A stretch of DNA of 64,000 bases, taken from positions 1,488,001-1,552,000 of the forward strand of contig NZ_CP119423.1 in assembly GCF_029223585.1 (NCBI RefSeq), in the 5' to 3' direction. Position numbers and translations under genes: made by a program. This DNA is from Photobacterium sp. DA100 (GTDB lineage: Bacteria > Pseudomonadota > Gammaproteobacteria > Enterobacterales > Vibrionaceae). This document shows, piece after piece, positions 47,895-57,079 of this stretch (position 1 is the stretch's first letter; every line of letters begins with the position of its first letter). Below the pieces are notes generated by a model. It made no database searches, was not told where the DNA came from, and saw only the letters and a program-made list of their open reading frames with translations.

Positions 47895-48683
47895 TTAATT
47901 GACTGTGGCTTTTTCCGTTTGCTCCAGCGTGGCAAAAAGATTGCTAAATGACTGGGTGAGTTTGTGGTTCGGCAGCAGGTGGATTAGCGGCTGTTGGTGA
48001 TAATGCGATTCTTTCATCTTGACCGAAAGCGGCAGGTAAGGCTCAAGGATCGGCAAGCCGATATCTTTTAAGTCTTCGATGATTTTAGCTGGGAACTTGG
48101 CCTGGGCATTGAACATATTGACAATCACCCCTTCCACTTCAAGCTTGGGGTTATGATCCTCGCGCAGCTCTGCCACATTGTTGAGCAAGGTCATCAATGC
48201 CTGTTGGGAGAAGCTATCGCAGTCAAACGGGATCAGCAGTTTATGAGCACCAATAAGGGCGGCCTTGCTGAAGAAATTCAAATTCGGCGGGGTATCGATG
48301 TATATACGGTCGTACTCTTTGTCCAGCTCATCCAGAGCGTCGCGCAGTTTATAGATTTTATAACGGCGCTCGAGCTCAGACTCGATTTTTTCCAGTTTCG
48401 GGCTGGCGGGGATAATGTCTAGGTTGTCGAATGGAGTCGCTTGTGGGTAGGACTTGATCGGCGTCGATACCGAGAACCAGCCCACGGTTTGGTTGAGTAG
48501 CTCAGCAATATTTTTGCTGTTGTCGACATTGATATCGAAGCCGAGATAATGGCTACTGTTACCTTGGACATCTAAGTCGATGAGCAGTGTCTTGTACCCT
48601 TGGGCTGCACTGATTGCAGCAAGGTTGGCAGTAATACTTGATTTACCAACCCCGCCTTTTTGGTTGAAGACGACACGACGCAT
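47895..48683 (-). CDS. ParA-family ATPase without a ParB neighbour
   Basis: A 262-residue deviant Walker ATPase. The start MRRVVFNQKGGVGKSSITANLAA holds KGGVGKSS (residues 9-16); LLIDLDVQGNSSHYLG and YDRIYIDTPPNLNF are the other ParA/MinD motifs. Such proteins position DNA, chemoreceptor arrays or other cargo. No parB, centromere-like repeat, or cargo gene lies beside it. It is not the main chromosome ParA by context. Cargo unknown. Confidence 0.85.
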   Translation of the reverse strand: MRRVVFNQKGGVGKSSITANLAAISAAQGYKTLLIDLDVQGNSSHYLGFDINVDNSKNIAELLNQTVGWFSVSTPIKSYPQATPFDNLDIIPASPKLEKIESELERRYKIYKLRDALDELDKEYDRIYIDTPPNLNFFSKAALIGAHKLLIPFDCDSFSQQALMTLLNNVAELREDHNPKLEVEGVIVNMFNAQAKFPAKIIEDLKDIGLPILEPYLPLSVKMKESHYHQQPLIHLLPNHKLTQSFSNLFATLEQTEKATVN

Positions 48684-48798
48684 GAAAATCCTTGTTATGC
48701 TACTAAATAGATATGTTCACGGTAGCGCACTGATATACGAGTCGCAATCCGGGTACCGAAAAAATGTTAGCTATTTAACTTTTTGGTGAGTATCTACT

Positions 48799-49386
48799 TC
48801 ATTCGGCAGCGGCTTCCGTCGCTGCTGGCTTGGGCAGCGCATGGGCGATACCGGCATGGCAGTCGATGCATGTTTGCCCTCGTTCCGCCATAGTCTGGTG
48901 GCGGCGGCTGGCATTGCGTGACTGGTTTTCGAAATCCATCTTGTTGACATCATGACAATAACGGCACTGCTTGGAGTCATTGGCCTTGTACTCGTCGGTC
49001 ACTTTCTGTGCCAGCCGCGGGCGGTGTTCTGTTTCGAAGTTCTCCAGCGTGATGGTGCCGCGCATCATGTGGAAGATATCGCCAGTCGCGCCAATTTTCA
49101 GCGCCATTTTGGGAACGAATTCACGGGGGACGTGGCAGTCGCTGCACGTAGCGGCGACCACCCCCTTGGTGTTTTTAAAATGAATCGAGGCTTGGTATTC
49201 CTCGACGATGGTATCCATGCCGATATGACAGCCATAACAGAACTGGTTCCTGTTGGTATAGTCCATCGTCCAGTGAAAGGCAGCCATTGCACCTATACCC
49301 AGAACGAAAGCAATGAACGCCCCAACAGGGATGCCCCATAGCAATTTACGCCAGAGTGAGCTGCTGGGTTTGTTGGAATCTGTCAC
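48799..49386 (-). CDS. cymA: Tetraheme quinol dehydrogenase of the NapC/NirT family (CymA type)
   Basis: Takes electrons from menaquinol or ubiquinol and passes them to periplasmic cytochromes. The 195-residue protein has one N-terminal helix (about 15-38) and a periplasmic domain with four CxxCH heme motifs (CYGCH, CSDCH, CRYCH, CIDCH). Length and layout match Shewanella CymA (187 residues). The start is GTG with AGGAG upstream. It lies 16 bases after pdsA on the same strand and diverges from mtrCAB, as in the Vibrio electron transfer locus. Confidence 0.88.
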   Translation of the reverse strand: MTDSNKPSSSLWRKLLWGIPVGAFIAFVLGIGAMAAFHWTMDYTNRNQFCYGCHIGMDTIVEEYQASIHFKNTKGVVAATCSDCHVPREFVPKMALKIGATGDIFHMMRGTITLENFETEHRPRLAQKVTDEYKANDSKQCRYCHDVNKMDFENQSRNASRRHQTMAERGQTCIDCHAGIAHALPKPAATEAAAE

Positions 49387-49402
49387 GGCCTGTCACTCCT
49401 GC

Positions 49403-50014
49403 TTATTGCTGGCTGGCATAAAACTCAACCAGCGCTGAAATATCATCAGCGCTCAGGGCTTTGATTGCATCGACCATACCTTTGTCACCTTGGCGCTGGC
49501 CACCCTTGTACTCATTCATAGTGCGCAGGATGTAACCTTTTTGCTGGCCTGCGAGGATAGAGGCCTCGTCGAATGGGTCGCTGCCACCTTTCGAATGGCA
49601 TTTGTCACAGCTGGCCATATGTACCTCTTTGCCCGCAGCCGCTTTGTTGCCATCGAACGTTTGTTTGGCTTTGACAAAAGGTTTGGATGAGTAATATTTG
49701 GCAAGATCGTTGATTTGATCCTCGCTCAGCCCTTCGACAACGGTTTTCATATTGCCACTTTTGCTGGTATCCCCAAGGACATGGTTAACGGTTTTGGCCG
49801 GGCGGCCATCGAGGTATTGCAGCATCTGATCGCTGAGGTTCCATTCGGCAATCCCGGCAATAGAGGGGATGTTGGTGTTTTTACTGACCCCGTTAGTACC
49901 GTGGCAAGCATCGCAACTTTTCACTAGCTCATCACTGACCGCAGCGGCATGGCTGCAATAGCCACCGATAATAATGAGGCAGGTTAGTGCAAAGGGTTGT
50001 TTCAACACTTTCAT
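49403..50014 (-). CDS. pdsA: Periplasmic diheme cytochrome c (PdsA type)
   Basis: A 203-residue cytochrome with a signal peptide (MKVLKQPFALTCLIIIGGYC, then SHAAA) and two class I heme domains, each with one CxxCH (CDACH and CDKCH) and a methionine later in each half. The duplicated layout is like cytochrome c4. In Aeromonas hydrophila and Vibrio natriegens a diheme shuttle called PdsA moves electrons to MtrCAB; placement with cymA opposite mtrCAB supports the same role. AAGGAGT before the ATG at 50014 fixes the start. Confidence 0.8.
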   Translation of the reverse strand: MKVLKQPFALTCLIIIGGYCSHAAAVSDELVKSCDACHGTNGVSKNTNIPSIAGIAEWNLSDQMLQYLDGRPAKTVNHVLGDTSKSGNMKTVVEGLSEDQINDLAKYYSSKPFVKAKQTFDGNKAAAGKEVHMASCDKCHSKGGSDPFDEASILAGQQKGYILRTMNEYKGGQRQGDKGMVDAIKALSADDISALVEFYASQQ

Positions 50015-50369
50015 GATGTACTCCTTCGAACGCGACACTGTCACGATGGTTTTTTGTCATCAAAGATAGGACAGAAGCTCAAATCCCGCCAATGACTACA
50101 GAGAGTGAGAGTAAGGGGGAAGCTGAGAAAGCTGTTGCGATTAATGGATTGTTCTTAAAATTGAGTCAGGGTTATTTGTAATTTTTATCAGACACTTGCT
50201 TCTATTTTCGGGGGATTAACCCTGATGTCATCAAATTCTCAGCCAAACACACAGCGATAAATAGCTATATTTTTTATTTGCTTGCCAAGCCTTGCGAGAA
50301 GTTATGGACCCAGGCTATCTCCCATGGAGTGCAAGCTAACCCTTCAATCCGCTAGTGTGAGTTAATCTG
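50015..50369. other. Divergent control region of the electron transfer locus
   Basis: 355 bases between pdsA (-) and mtrC (+). No credible gene. It must carry both promoters. No clean FNR (TTGAT-N4-ATCAA) or CRP (TGTGA-N6-TCACA) palindrome was found by eye, so the regulator is unknown. Confidence 0.5.
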
Positions 50370-52505
50370 ATGATTGTTATAAGATTTATATTAGCTTTTA
50401 TTTGTATCTGCCTGATTCAAGCTTGTGATAACCAAGGAAGCGATCAGAATTCTCCACCGCCGGATCCGAATGATATATCCATCGATGCCCAGACACCGGT
50501 TCTGAATGAGAACGGCTTGCTGTCGGTTGAGTTTACGGCAACAGACGGTACGGGAGCACCATTTGAACTCGACCCTGAAAGCGGTTTGAGTTTCGCCGTC
50601 CTCAAGGTAAGCGAGGGGCGTAGCACCGGTGACAATAGCTTTTGGCAAACCTTTATCTTTGGGAGCCAGTCTCCAGCAGCCGATGCCAAGCCAAACTTTG
50701 AATCCAGCGGGGTCTTTGAGGTGCTGGCGGCAGGCAGTTATCGCTATACCTTCTCGGTAGACGTTACCCAAGTGGTTGACCCCGCCCAACTGTCGGCAGA
50801 ACCAGCACCGGCAGAAGCGGCAGTGATTGAGTGGGAGCCGGATGTTCTTCACCGCTTTGCCATTCGCTATGGCGATGCGCTCTCGGATATCCCTGTCATT
50901 AACTATACCCTGGACTGGGTTCCTTCCGGTGGCTCGGCACCGCTGTCGCGGGATATCCTGGATAATTCAAGCTGTACCACGTGCCACATGGGCGAGGCTC
51001 CTTTTCATGGCACTCGCGCGCCGGCAAACCGGGTAGAGCCGCAAATCTGTTCAGCCTGCCACAACGACAGTAACCCCAACTCAACCCGTCGCTCTTTAGC
51101 GGTCATTGTCCATGACAAGCACGGTAATGTGTTTGAGATCCCGGATGAGGGGGGCGAAGAGGCTGAGCCAGAGCTGGTGGGCTCGCCGTATCCGCAGGAT
51201 GCCAGGAATTGCGATACCTGCCACAAGGATGTCTCCGATACAACGGCCGATGCCGATAACTGGTTCAATCATCCAACTGCTGAAGCCTGTGGGGCCTGCC
51301 ATACGGTGCGCAACTCACATTCAAGTGCTTTCCCATCCAATGACCGCTGCGAAGGCTGCCACGGAGTTGATGCCGGTGGAAGGTCGGTGCAATCTGTCCA
51401 TGGAGGCCGGCTGGCGGCGATGCAGGCAGGAAGGGATACCTTGGAATTGGCGATTAACTCGGCCCGCTACAGCGACCCGGATTTCGAAATAGAGATCACG
51501 CTGACGCGCAACGGGGAGGGCGTCGCGTCATTTGCAGATATCGCCCCGTTTATCCGCCACGGTTCTGCCTACTTGTTGGTTAACTGGAATAACGGCAACG
51601 GCCTTGAGATCAGCTATACCGCCAATCGCGTCCGGATCAATATGACCGAAGAATGTAGCGCGATGGGGGATGGACAGTTTCTCTGTAAGAAGGCCTTCCC
51701 GAACGGTGAAACAGCGCTTAAACCTACCGCTGGCTCGGTATTGGTTGTGACAAATGCTGAAATGCCGCTGTGTACCGACAGAAAAGCCGAGCAACCGGCG
51801 CTGATCGCTTGTGATGACAGTTCGCTCGAGAATGATAGGGACACCGAGTACCTGCTAGCGGCCAATGCGGTCTGGGCCGCTTTTGATATCGGTGGCGGCG
51901 CCGTCAATGAAAAAACCGCGATTGGCGCAGATTTAGCATCGTGCAACGGTTGCCACAAGGATCTGACCGTACATCTCTATGGTCCGGCGGGACAAGCGCA
52001 TTCAGCCAAGGACTTCGAGCAGTGTGCCAGCTGTCATAACGCCACACGAGCGGCATTCTACCCAGGGATCCCCGGCGATCTGAAATACCATGTCCATTCA
52101 TTCCACGGATTTGGCTCGCAGCGCAGCGGGGAGTCTAGTTATCCCGGCAATCTCGCTAACTGCGAAGCGTGCCATACCGCCTCGCAGTACAACCTGCCGA
52201 ATCAGGCAAACATCCGGCCTTCGGTTGCTAGCGTGGCGGCCGGTGATGCGAGAGAAAACAAGTTCTTCAGCCCTGCCTTGGTGGTATGCGGTAGTTGTCA
52301 CCTGGCATCCAATTTGGGGGATGTCAATCCCGATAGTCCGGCTGAAGGCGATGGCGCGATTTCGCATATGCTCAGGAACGGCGCCGTGTTTGCCGCAGAC
52401 AGTGCCGCTGATGCAACCGGCAGTGAGCAGTGTGCGACCTGTCACTCGGTCGGGCAGGATGTCGGTGTCGACGTTGTCCATGATGTCTACCGGTTCCGCC
52501 AGTAA
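50370..52505 (+). CDS. mtrC: Decaheme surface lipoprotein cytochrome, OmcA/MtrC family
   Basis: The terminal reductase of the electron transfer conduit. A 711-residue lipoprotein with lipobox LIQAC (Cys-19), then an N-terminal beta domain (about 30-200). Ten CxxCH heme motifs occur as two groups of five: CTTCH, CSACH, CDTCH, CGACH, CEGCH (about 203-330), and CNGCH, CASCH, CEACH, CGSCH, CATCH (about 528-695). The beta-rich middle (about 350-510) separates the groups, as in Shewanella MtrC (671 residues). It should sit on the outer face of the outer membrane and reduce metals, flavins or electrodes. mtrA follows after 37 bases. Confidence 0.9.
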   Translation: MIVIRFILAFICICLIQACDNQGSDQNSPPPDPNDISIDAQTPVLNENGLLSVEFTATDGTGAPFELDPESGLSFAVLKVSEGRSTGDNSFWQTFIFGSQSPAADAKPNFESSGVFEVLAAGSYRYTFSVDVTQVVDPAQLSAEPAPAEAAVIEWEPDVLHRFAIRYGDALSDIPVINYTLDWVPSGGSAPLSRDILDNSSCTTCHMGEAPFHGTRAPANRVEPQICSACHNDSNPNSTRRSLAVIVHDKHGNVFEIPDEGGEEAEPELVGSPYPQDARNCDTCHKDVSDTTADADNWFNHPTAEACGACHTVRNSHSSAFPSNDRCEGCHGVDAGGRSVQSVHGGRLAAMQAGRDTLELAINSARYSDPDFEIEITLTRNGEGVASFADIAPFIRHGSAYLLVNWNNGNGLEISYTANRVRINMTEECSAMGDGQFLCKKAFPNGETALKPTAGSVLVVTNAEMPLCTDRKAEQPALIACDDSSLENDRDTEYLLAANAVWAAFDIGGGAVNEKTAIGADLASCNGCHKDLTVHLYGPAGQAHSAKDFEQCASCHNATRAAFYPGIPGDLKYHVHSFHGFGSQRSGESSYPGNLANCEACHTASQYNLPNQANIRPSVASVAAGDARENKFFSPALVVCGSCHLASNLGDVNPDSPAEGDGAISHMLRNGAVFAADSAADATGSEQCATCHSVGQDVGVDVVHDVYRFRQ

Positions 52506-52542
52506 ACCAGATTCGCTGAGAACGCCTTGGAAGGATTATAAA

Positions 52543-53505
52543 ATGAATAAGAGAAAGTGGTGGTCGTGGGCAGCAAGCGGGATCCTGATCATGCTGGTCA
52601 GCATGATGGCTTTTGCCGACACTGAAAGCCGAGATCCCCGTGAAGCCGTTGAGGCTGAGCTGGATAAAAAATTCCAGGATGGACGCTATTCACGCGATGG
52701 CACTGAGACGTGTCTGCGTTGCCATGACAAGGATTCAGAGATCCCGGCGACGGGGATCTTCGACAATGTTCACGGCCGCCTGGGGGTTTCCCATGGCCCG
52801 ATGAGCGATCGCCAGTGCGAAGCTTGCCATGGCCCGCTGGGAAACCACCACCGTAACCCGAGGGGGGATAATGCGCGTGAGCCCATGATCACCTTTGGTG
52901 ACGATTCCCCCGTTCCTGCCAGCAAGCAAAACAGCGTTTGCCTGTCTTGCCACCAAGGCAGTGCTCAGAGGAACTGGCACTCGAGCGTGCATGCGTTCGA
53001 AGATGTTAGTTGCTCGAGCTGCCATAAGCTGCATCAGGCTGAAGACCCCATGTTTAACCAAGCAACACAGGTAGAAACCTGTACCGGCTGCCATAGCCAG
53101 GTTAAAGCTCAGCTGCACAAGCGTTCCAGCCATCCGATACGGGATGGGGTCATGAGCTGTTCGAGCTGCCATGAGCCGCACCAGTCAGTCAACGAAGCCA
53201 GTTTGAAGCAGGTGGATATCAACGAAAATTGCTATCAATGCCATGCGGAAAAACGCGGCCCCTTCCTGTGGGAGCATGAGCCGGTGTCTGAGGACTGCAG
53301 TTATTGCCATAACCCGCACGGCTCCATCAATAGTGCGATGTTGGACAAACGCATGCCTCAACTGTGTCAGGACTGCCATCGAGTGCCGCACGCTCAAGTG
53401 GACATTCCAGAAGGAGACCTGCGTGTGCGTGGCGGCAGCTGCATGAACTGCCATAGTCAGGTACACGGTACCAATCATCCTCGCGGCTTAACGTTGAGAA
53501 AATGA
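52543..53505 (+). CDS. mtrA: Periplasmic decaheme cytochrome MtrA (DmsE family)
   Basis: A 320-residue protein with signal peptide (about 1-26, ending MMAFA) and ten CxxCH motifs: CLRCH, CEACH, CLSCH, CSSCH, CTGCH, CSSCH, CYQCH, CSYCH, CQDCH and CMNCH. Shewanella MtrA has 333 residues and also ten hemes. It spans the MtrB barrel and connects the periplasm to MtrC. The ATG at 52543 follows AAGGAT; the frame is open upstream into mtrC but that part is not real protein. mtrB begins 10 bases later. Confidence 0.92.
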   Translation: MNKRKWWSWAASGILIMLVSMMAFADTESRDPREAVEAELDKKFQDGRYSRDGTETCLRCHDKDSEIPATGIFDNVHGRLGVSHGPMSDRQCEACHGPLGNHHRNPRGDNAREPMITFGDDSPVPASKQNSVCLSCHQGSAQRNWHSSVHAFEDVSCSSCHKLHQAEDPMFNQATQVETCTGCHSQVKAQLHKRSSHPIRDGVMSCSSCHEPHQSVNEASLKQVDINENCYQCHAEKRGPFLWEHEPVSEDCSYCHNPHGSINSAMLDKRMPQLCQDCHRVPHAQVDIPEGDLRVRGGSCMNCHSQVHGTNHPRGLTLRK

Positions 53506-53515
53506 GAGCAGAGCA

Positions 53516-55519
53516 ATGAAGATTGTATATCCAATTTATTGGCTGACTGCATCGATGACATTTTGTGGTTATGCCGAAGAAGAGAGCGTGCCCGCTGACA
53601 ATCCGTACCAGGATTACTCACTCAAAGCGGCGAAAGAGGTCGATACATCCGGCTGGGAGTGTAAAGCCTGCTCAAGTGATGGGCAATGGCAGGGAAGTGC
53701 CGCATTGGGCGCGGGCTATTCAGATAATGGTGGCTCGACCCGGTTCAACAATTGGGTGCCGACCCACAGTGATGTAGGGGCCGTGGGAACACTCAATGCC
53801 GATTTAGGGCAAGTCAATGATGACGGGGAATACACGCGGTTTGAGGTCGAAGACCTTGGCTTGAAGCGGTTTCGGATCGGCACCGAGCTGGGTGATTACG
53901 ACGGTGTGCGGGCAAGCCTTTACTACAGCCAGTCACCGTATTACTGGAACGATGATAGCCTTTCTGCATACCGTGGTGATGGCACGACATTGACCGAAGG
54001 GGATCTCAGGACTTTCGACAAGGAATCGATTCGGGAAAAAATCCAGATCGGGTTGAAGTATACGCCGCCAAGCCCCTGGCAGCCCTATGCGGACATGACG
54101 TTCGAGCAAAAAGAGGGGACATATTCCTTCTATGACAACCGGGTGCCTGGCGTGGGCAGTGTTCCCGGATATATTCAAAAACCGCTCTCGCATGAAACCC
54201 TCAATACTGCTGTTGGGGTGTCCTATCTTGAGGAAGGCTGGCTTATCGATGCGGCATACCGGGCCTCGGTCTTTCGTAATGACAACCAGGCCTTGTATTT
54301 TGGCCCTGCCAGCGATCCCTTTGCCGACTCCCGGGCCTACGAGCCCGATAATGAATTTCACCAGGTTGCTGTCTCGGGAAATTACAGGATGGACAGGCAG
54401 ACGATTGATGGCCGGGTACTTTGGCAGGAGTCGACATCTGACGGTGGGTTGAATGTCTTTCCGGGTTCACCGAACCAAAAGTCCAAGTTTGACGGTAAGG
54501 TCAATACGGTTCAGGTTGATGCGGGTTACAGCAATCGGCTGACGAGTAAAGCTGCGCTGAAGGTGCGGGCAGATTACCGGGACCGGGATGATCGCTCGGA
54601 TAAGGATGCTGTCATAGGCCAGACAAGGCCAACAACCGACAGAACCCGAAGCGGTCTCGAAGTGGTGGGGGATTACCGCTATAACCGGTCGTGGAAAATT
54701 CAGGGCGGGTTCGACTATAGGTATCGTTCGCGGGAAGAGGCGGACAGGAAGCGCACCAATGAAAGCACGCTGTATCTTTCAACACGCTACAAACCGGTCG
54801 ATGACTGGAGTGCCGGTGCCAAAGTCTCATGGCAAGACAGAGACGGCTCGAGCTGGAGGAACGACAGTGCCAATAGCCCGAATTTGAGGCAGTATTATTT
54901 GGCCGATCGGGAAAGGCTGGAACTCCGTGGGGATATTCGCTATCAGCTCAATGATTCAACCCAATTGTCTGCCGCCGCTTGGTACGGCGATGAGGATTAT
55001 CCCACCCCGGATATAGGCCGCAGCTCGGGTAAAGATTATGGCTATGATGCCACCGTTGATTACCAGCATGATGAAAATACCGTGGGCTATGCCTACCTGA
55101 ATTATCAGCAAATTGAATCCAAGCAGCAGAGCGCCAACAGCAATTCCCCTGATTTTTCCCGATATACTTCAGAATTGACCGATGAAGCTGTGGTTGTCGG
55201 AGTTGGAGCCAACCGGAACAATCTGATGGATAAGCGGCTGGATATCGGGCTTGATTACAGTTATAGCTATGGCAAGGGAAAGACATCCACCACGTCAAAT
55301 GCCGACTTTGATTATCCGGATAATCGCTCCCAGGGGCATCGTTTGGAGGTCAATGGTACCTATCGTGTCGATGACAGACAGAGTATCAAGCTCAATATCA
55401 GGTATGAAAACTATGATGAGGATGATTATCTGTTTGCCGCAGACGAGGCTAGCCTAGGCCGTGTCAATCAAGACTATGATGGCTACTTCGGTATGGTGTC
55501 GTGGGAATATAAATACTGA
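53516..55519 (+). CDS. mtrB: Outer membrane beta-barrel MtrB (MtrB/PioB family)
   Basis: A 667-residue barrel that sheathes MtrA in the outer membrane. A signal peptide (about 1-20) is followed by a periplasmic start with a CxxC (Cys-49 and Cys-52, WECKAC), a feature of MtrB that is needed for stability in Shewanella. The rest alternates as beta strands with many aromatic residues and ends GYFGMVSWEYKY. Shewanella MtrB has 697 residues. It completes the operon mtrC-mtrA-mtrB. Confidence 0.9.
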   Translation: MKIVYPIYWLTASMTFCGYAEEESVPADNPYQDYSLKAAKEVDTSGWECKACSSDGQWQGSAALGAGYSDNGGSTRFNNWVPTHSDVGAVGTLNADLGQVNDDGEYTRFEVEDLGLKRFRIGTELGDYDGVRASLYYSQSPYYWNDDSLSAYRGDGTTLTEGDLRTFDKESIREKIQIGLKYTPPSPWQPYADMTFEQKEGTYSFYDNRVPGVGSVPGYIQKPLSHETLNTAVGVSYLEEGWLIDAAYRASVFRNDNQALYFGPASDPFADSRAYEPDNEFHQVAVSGNYRMDRQTIDGRVLWQESTSDGGLNVFPGSPNQKSKFDGKVNTVQVDAGYSNRLTSKAALKVRADYRDRDDRSDKDAVIGQTRPTTDRTRSGLEVVGDYRYNRSWKIQGGFDYRYRSREEADRKRTNESTLYLSTRYKPVDDWSAGAKVSWQDRDGSSWRNDSANSPNLRQYYLADRERLELRGDIRYQLNDSTQLSAAAWYGDEDYPTPDIGRSSGKDYGYDATVDYQHDENTVGYAYLNYQQIESKQQSANSNSPDFSRYTSELTDEAVVVGVGANRNNLMDKRLDIGLDYSYSYGKGKTSTTSNADFDYPDNRSQGHRLEVNGTYRVDDRQSIKLNIRYENYDEDDYLFAADEASLGRVNQDYDGYFGMVSWEYKY

Positions 55520-55531
55520 TAGCAGGTAAAC

Positions 55532-55561
55532 CAGCAGGTTTGAGGGGGCTCAAACCTGCTG
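55532..55561. terminator. Hairpin between convergent mtrB and a DUF5062-like gene
   Basis: CAGCAGGTTTGAG (55532-55544) pairs perfectly with CTCAAACCTGCTG (55549-55561), loop of four G. No T-run follows on either side. It fills the 48 bases between the two genes and is the probable end of mtrCAB transcription. Confidence 0.65.
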
Positions 55562-55567
55562 CAAGTG

Positions 55568-55828
55568 TTACTGGAGCAGTTCGTGATCCGGCGGTAATAG
55601 CCGGGTAATCCACAGGATGAGTCTGTGTTTCATATTCGGTCCGTCTTCCTTGTCTTCAGGAAGCGGGGTAATTTGCTTGAATTGAACCAGCAAGCGGTAA
55701 ATACATTCGACCTTATCCTTCGACGAGACTGATTTGTCTAAATCATCAAACCCTTGCTTCTTAGCAAAGGCCATACCTAGCTCTAGCGCTTTTTTTAAGA
55801 GTTTTGCATCGTTTTTGTTCTTCTTCAT
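55568..55828 (-). CDS. Small conserved protein (DUF5062-like)
   Basis: An 86-residue, mostly helical, charged protein without signal peptide or known motif. It reads like the DUF5062 family of Vibrionaceae (lysine-rich start, KDKVECIYRLLVQFK, ending MKHRLILWITRLLPPDHELL); the match is from memory. Function unknown. It is transcribed toward mtrB but not part of that operon. Confidence 0.65.
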   Translation of the reverse strand: MKKNKNDAKLLKKALELGMAFAKKQGFDDLDKSVSSKDKVECIYRLLVQFKQITPLPEDKEDGPNMKHRLILWITRLLPPDHELLQ

Positions 55829-55958
55829 ATCAGCTCCAGCCAGATGGTTATTAATTCATCTTAGAGCCTGTTGTTATGCATTTATAGCAATACAGGGCAA
55901 TTCTTTGCGCTGAGTCGGTGAATTAATAATACCAGGCGATAGATGGCCAAAGTTTAGG

Positions 55959-56996
55959 CTAACGGGTGCCGACTTTGATGTTGCACCGCTTGAACGTCCG
56001 TTGCCAGAACCCGACATGCTGGCGTGTCGCCTGCCTGAAGCGATTATGGAGCTTACCGTTGAGGTATTGCTCGACGTAGGGAGTGGTGGCTGATTTCCTG
56101 GCATGTTCCAGCGTGAGCAGTGTTGTTAGAGCAGGAGATATTTGGCGGTATTGGGAGTCGAGTTCGGCAAGGTAGGCCTGCAGCTCGCTGGCAAAGAATT
56201 TGTTGAAAACGTTACTGAGGTATTCGGCTTTCTGTTGGTTGCGGTTAGGGCCGCAGATGAGCCGCTGTTCATGTTGTTCCAGCATGTCGGTAATCGCTTC
56301 TAACCACAACGTCGCGAGGTGTATCGAATAGACCAGCTGGCCGAAGTAGTGGTGGGTATGTAGCTGCTCTTGATGCTTTATCAGCCGGTCAGCCTGTTTC
56401 TCTTCTACACTGGTGCCCTGCAGGATGTTTTTCTGAATAAAAGTTAGAAAGTTAAAGGCATTTAAGCTTTCATCAAAGCCATAGAATAGGCCTAGCTCGA
56501 AAGGTTGGTGGTATATGGTGAGTTGCTGCCGCCACTCCTTTTCTGTGGTGAGCATATTCCACAGGTGGCTGGCGAGCTGGGCTTGTTTCTGCTGCTTGAA
56601 CCCTTGAAGCATCGGCAGGACCTCAGAGTCTTGCGGGAGTACCTGCTGGCAGTGGTTGAGGCCACTTAACAGGATGAGCTCATAACGCAGTTGACGGGTT
56701 TTGTCCTGTACCTTGCCCAAAATGGAGTTGCGCTCGGCGATCAGGTTGAACAGTCCGCATTTTCTCAGTTCATAGGCATCGAGTAAATCAATTCGAATAT
56801 CTTCGATAGGCTCTAGAAGCTCGCGGGGTTCTGGAAAGGCGATGAGATCTATGTCATCGACGGCCACTGGCGAAGTGTCGAGGACATTGGCGAGCCGCTC
56901 ATTGTAGCTGTTGAAGCTGCGTGTGGCGGTGTTGGGCTCGCAGCCAGTCAGTACCAGGAGCAGCAGAAGTAGTAGAGGATGGCAAAACAGGTTCAT
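55959..56996 (-). CDS. DUF3080-family lipoprotein
   Basis: A 345-residue predicted lipoprotein: the signal peptide ends LVLTGC (Cys near residue 19), which is the lipobox. The rest is helical and soluble (PFELGLFYGFDESLNAFNFLTFIQKNIL is a conserved-looking block) and fits the DUF3080 family seen near norM in vibrios. Function unknown. The ATG at 56996 gives the signal peptide. An IS element inserted 72 bases upstream now separates it from norM and may replace its natural promoter region. Confidence 0.7.
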   Translation of the reverse strand: MNLFCHPLLLLLLLVLTGCEPNTATRSFNSYNERLANVLDTSPVAVDDIDLIAFPEPRELLEPIEDIRIDLLDAYELRKCGLFNLIAERNSILGKVQDKTRQLRYELILLSGLNHCQQVLPQDSEVLPMLQGFKQQKQAQLASHLWNMLTTEKEWRQQLTIYHQPFELGLFYGFDESLNAFNFLTFIQKNILQGTSVEEKQADRLIKHQEQLHTHHYFGQLVYSIHLATLWLEAITDMLEQHEQRLICGPNRNQQKAEYLSNVFNKFFASELQAYLAELDSQYRQISPALTTLLTLEHARKSATTPYVEQYLNGKLHNRFRQATRQHVGFWQRTFKRCNIKVGTR

Positions 56997-57059
56997 ATGA
57001 TTAGTATATCCAAGTAACCTGGTGTCACTCGGTTTTATACGTCGCGTAACAAAAAGGCG

Positions 57060-57068
57060 ACCAACGGC
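57060..57068. repeat. Target site duplication, left copy (ACCAACGGC)
   Basis: Nine bases, ACCAACGGC, immediately before the left end of the IS element. The same nine bases follow the right end at 58573-58581. A 9-bp duplication is characteristic of Tn5/IS50. Confidence 0.95.
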
Positions 57069-57079
57069 CTGTCTCTTGA

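Noticed and set aside
52090..52542. Open frame running into mtrA from inside mtrC
   Set aside because: The 151 upstream codons overlap mtrC in another frame and look like shadow sequence. mtrA has its own ribosome site and signal peptide at 52543.
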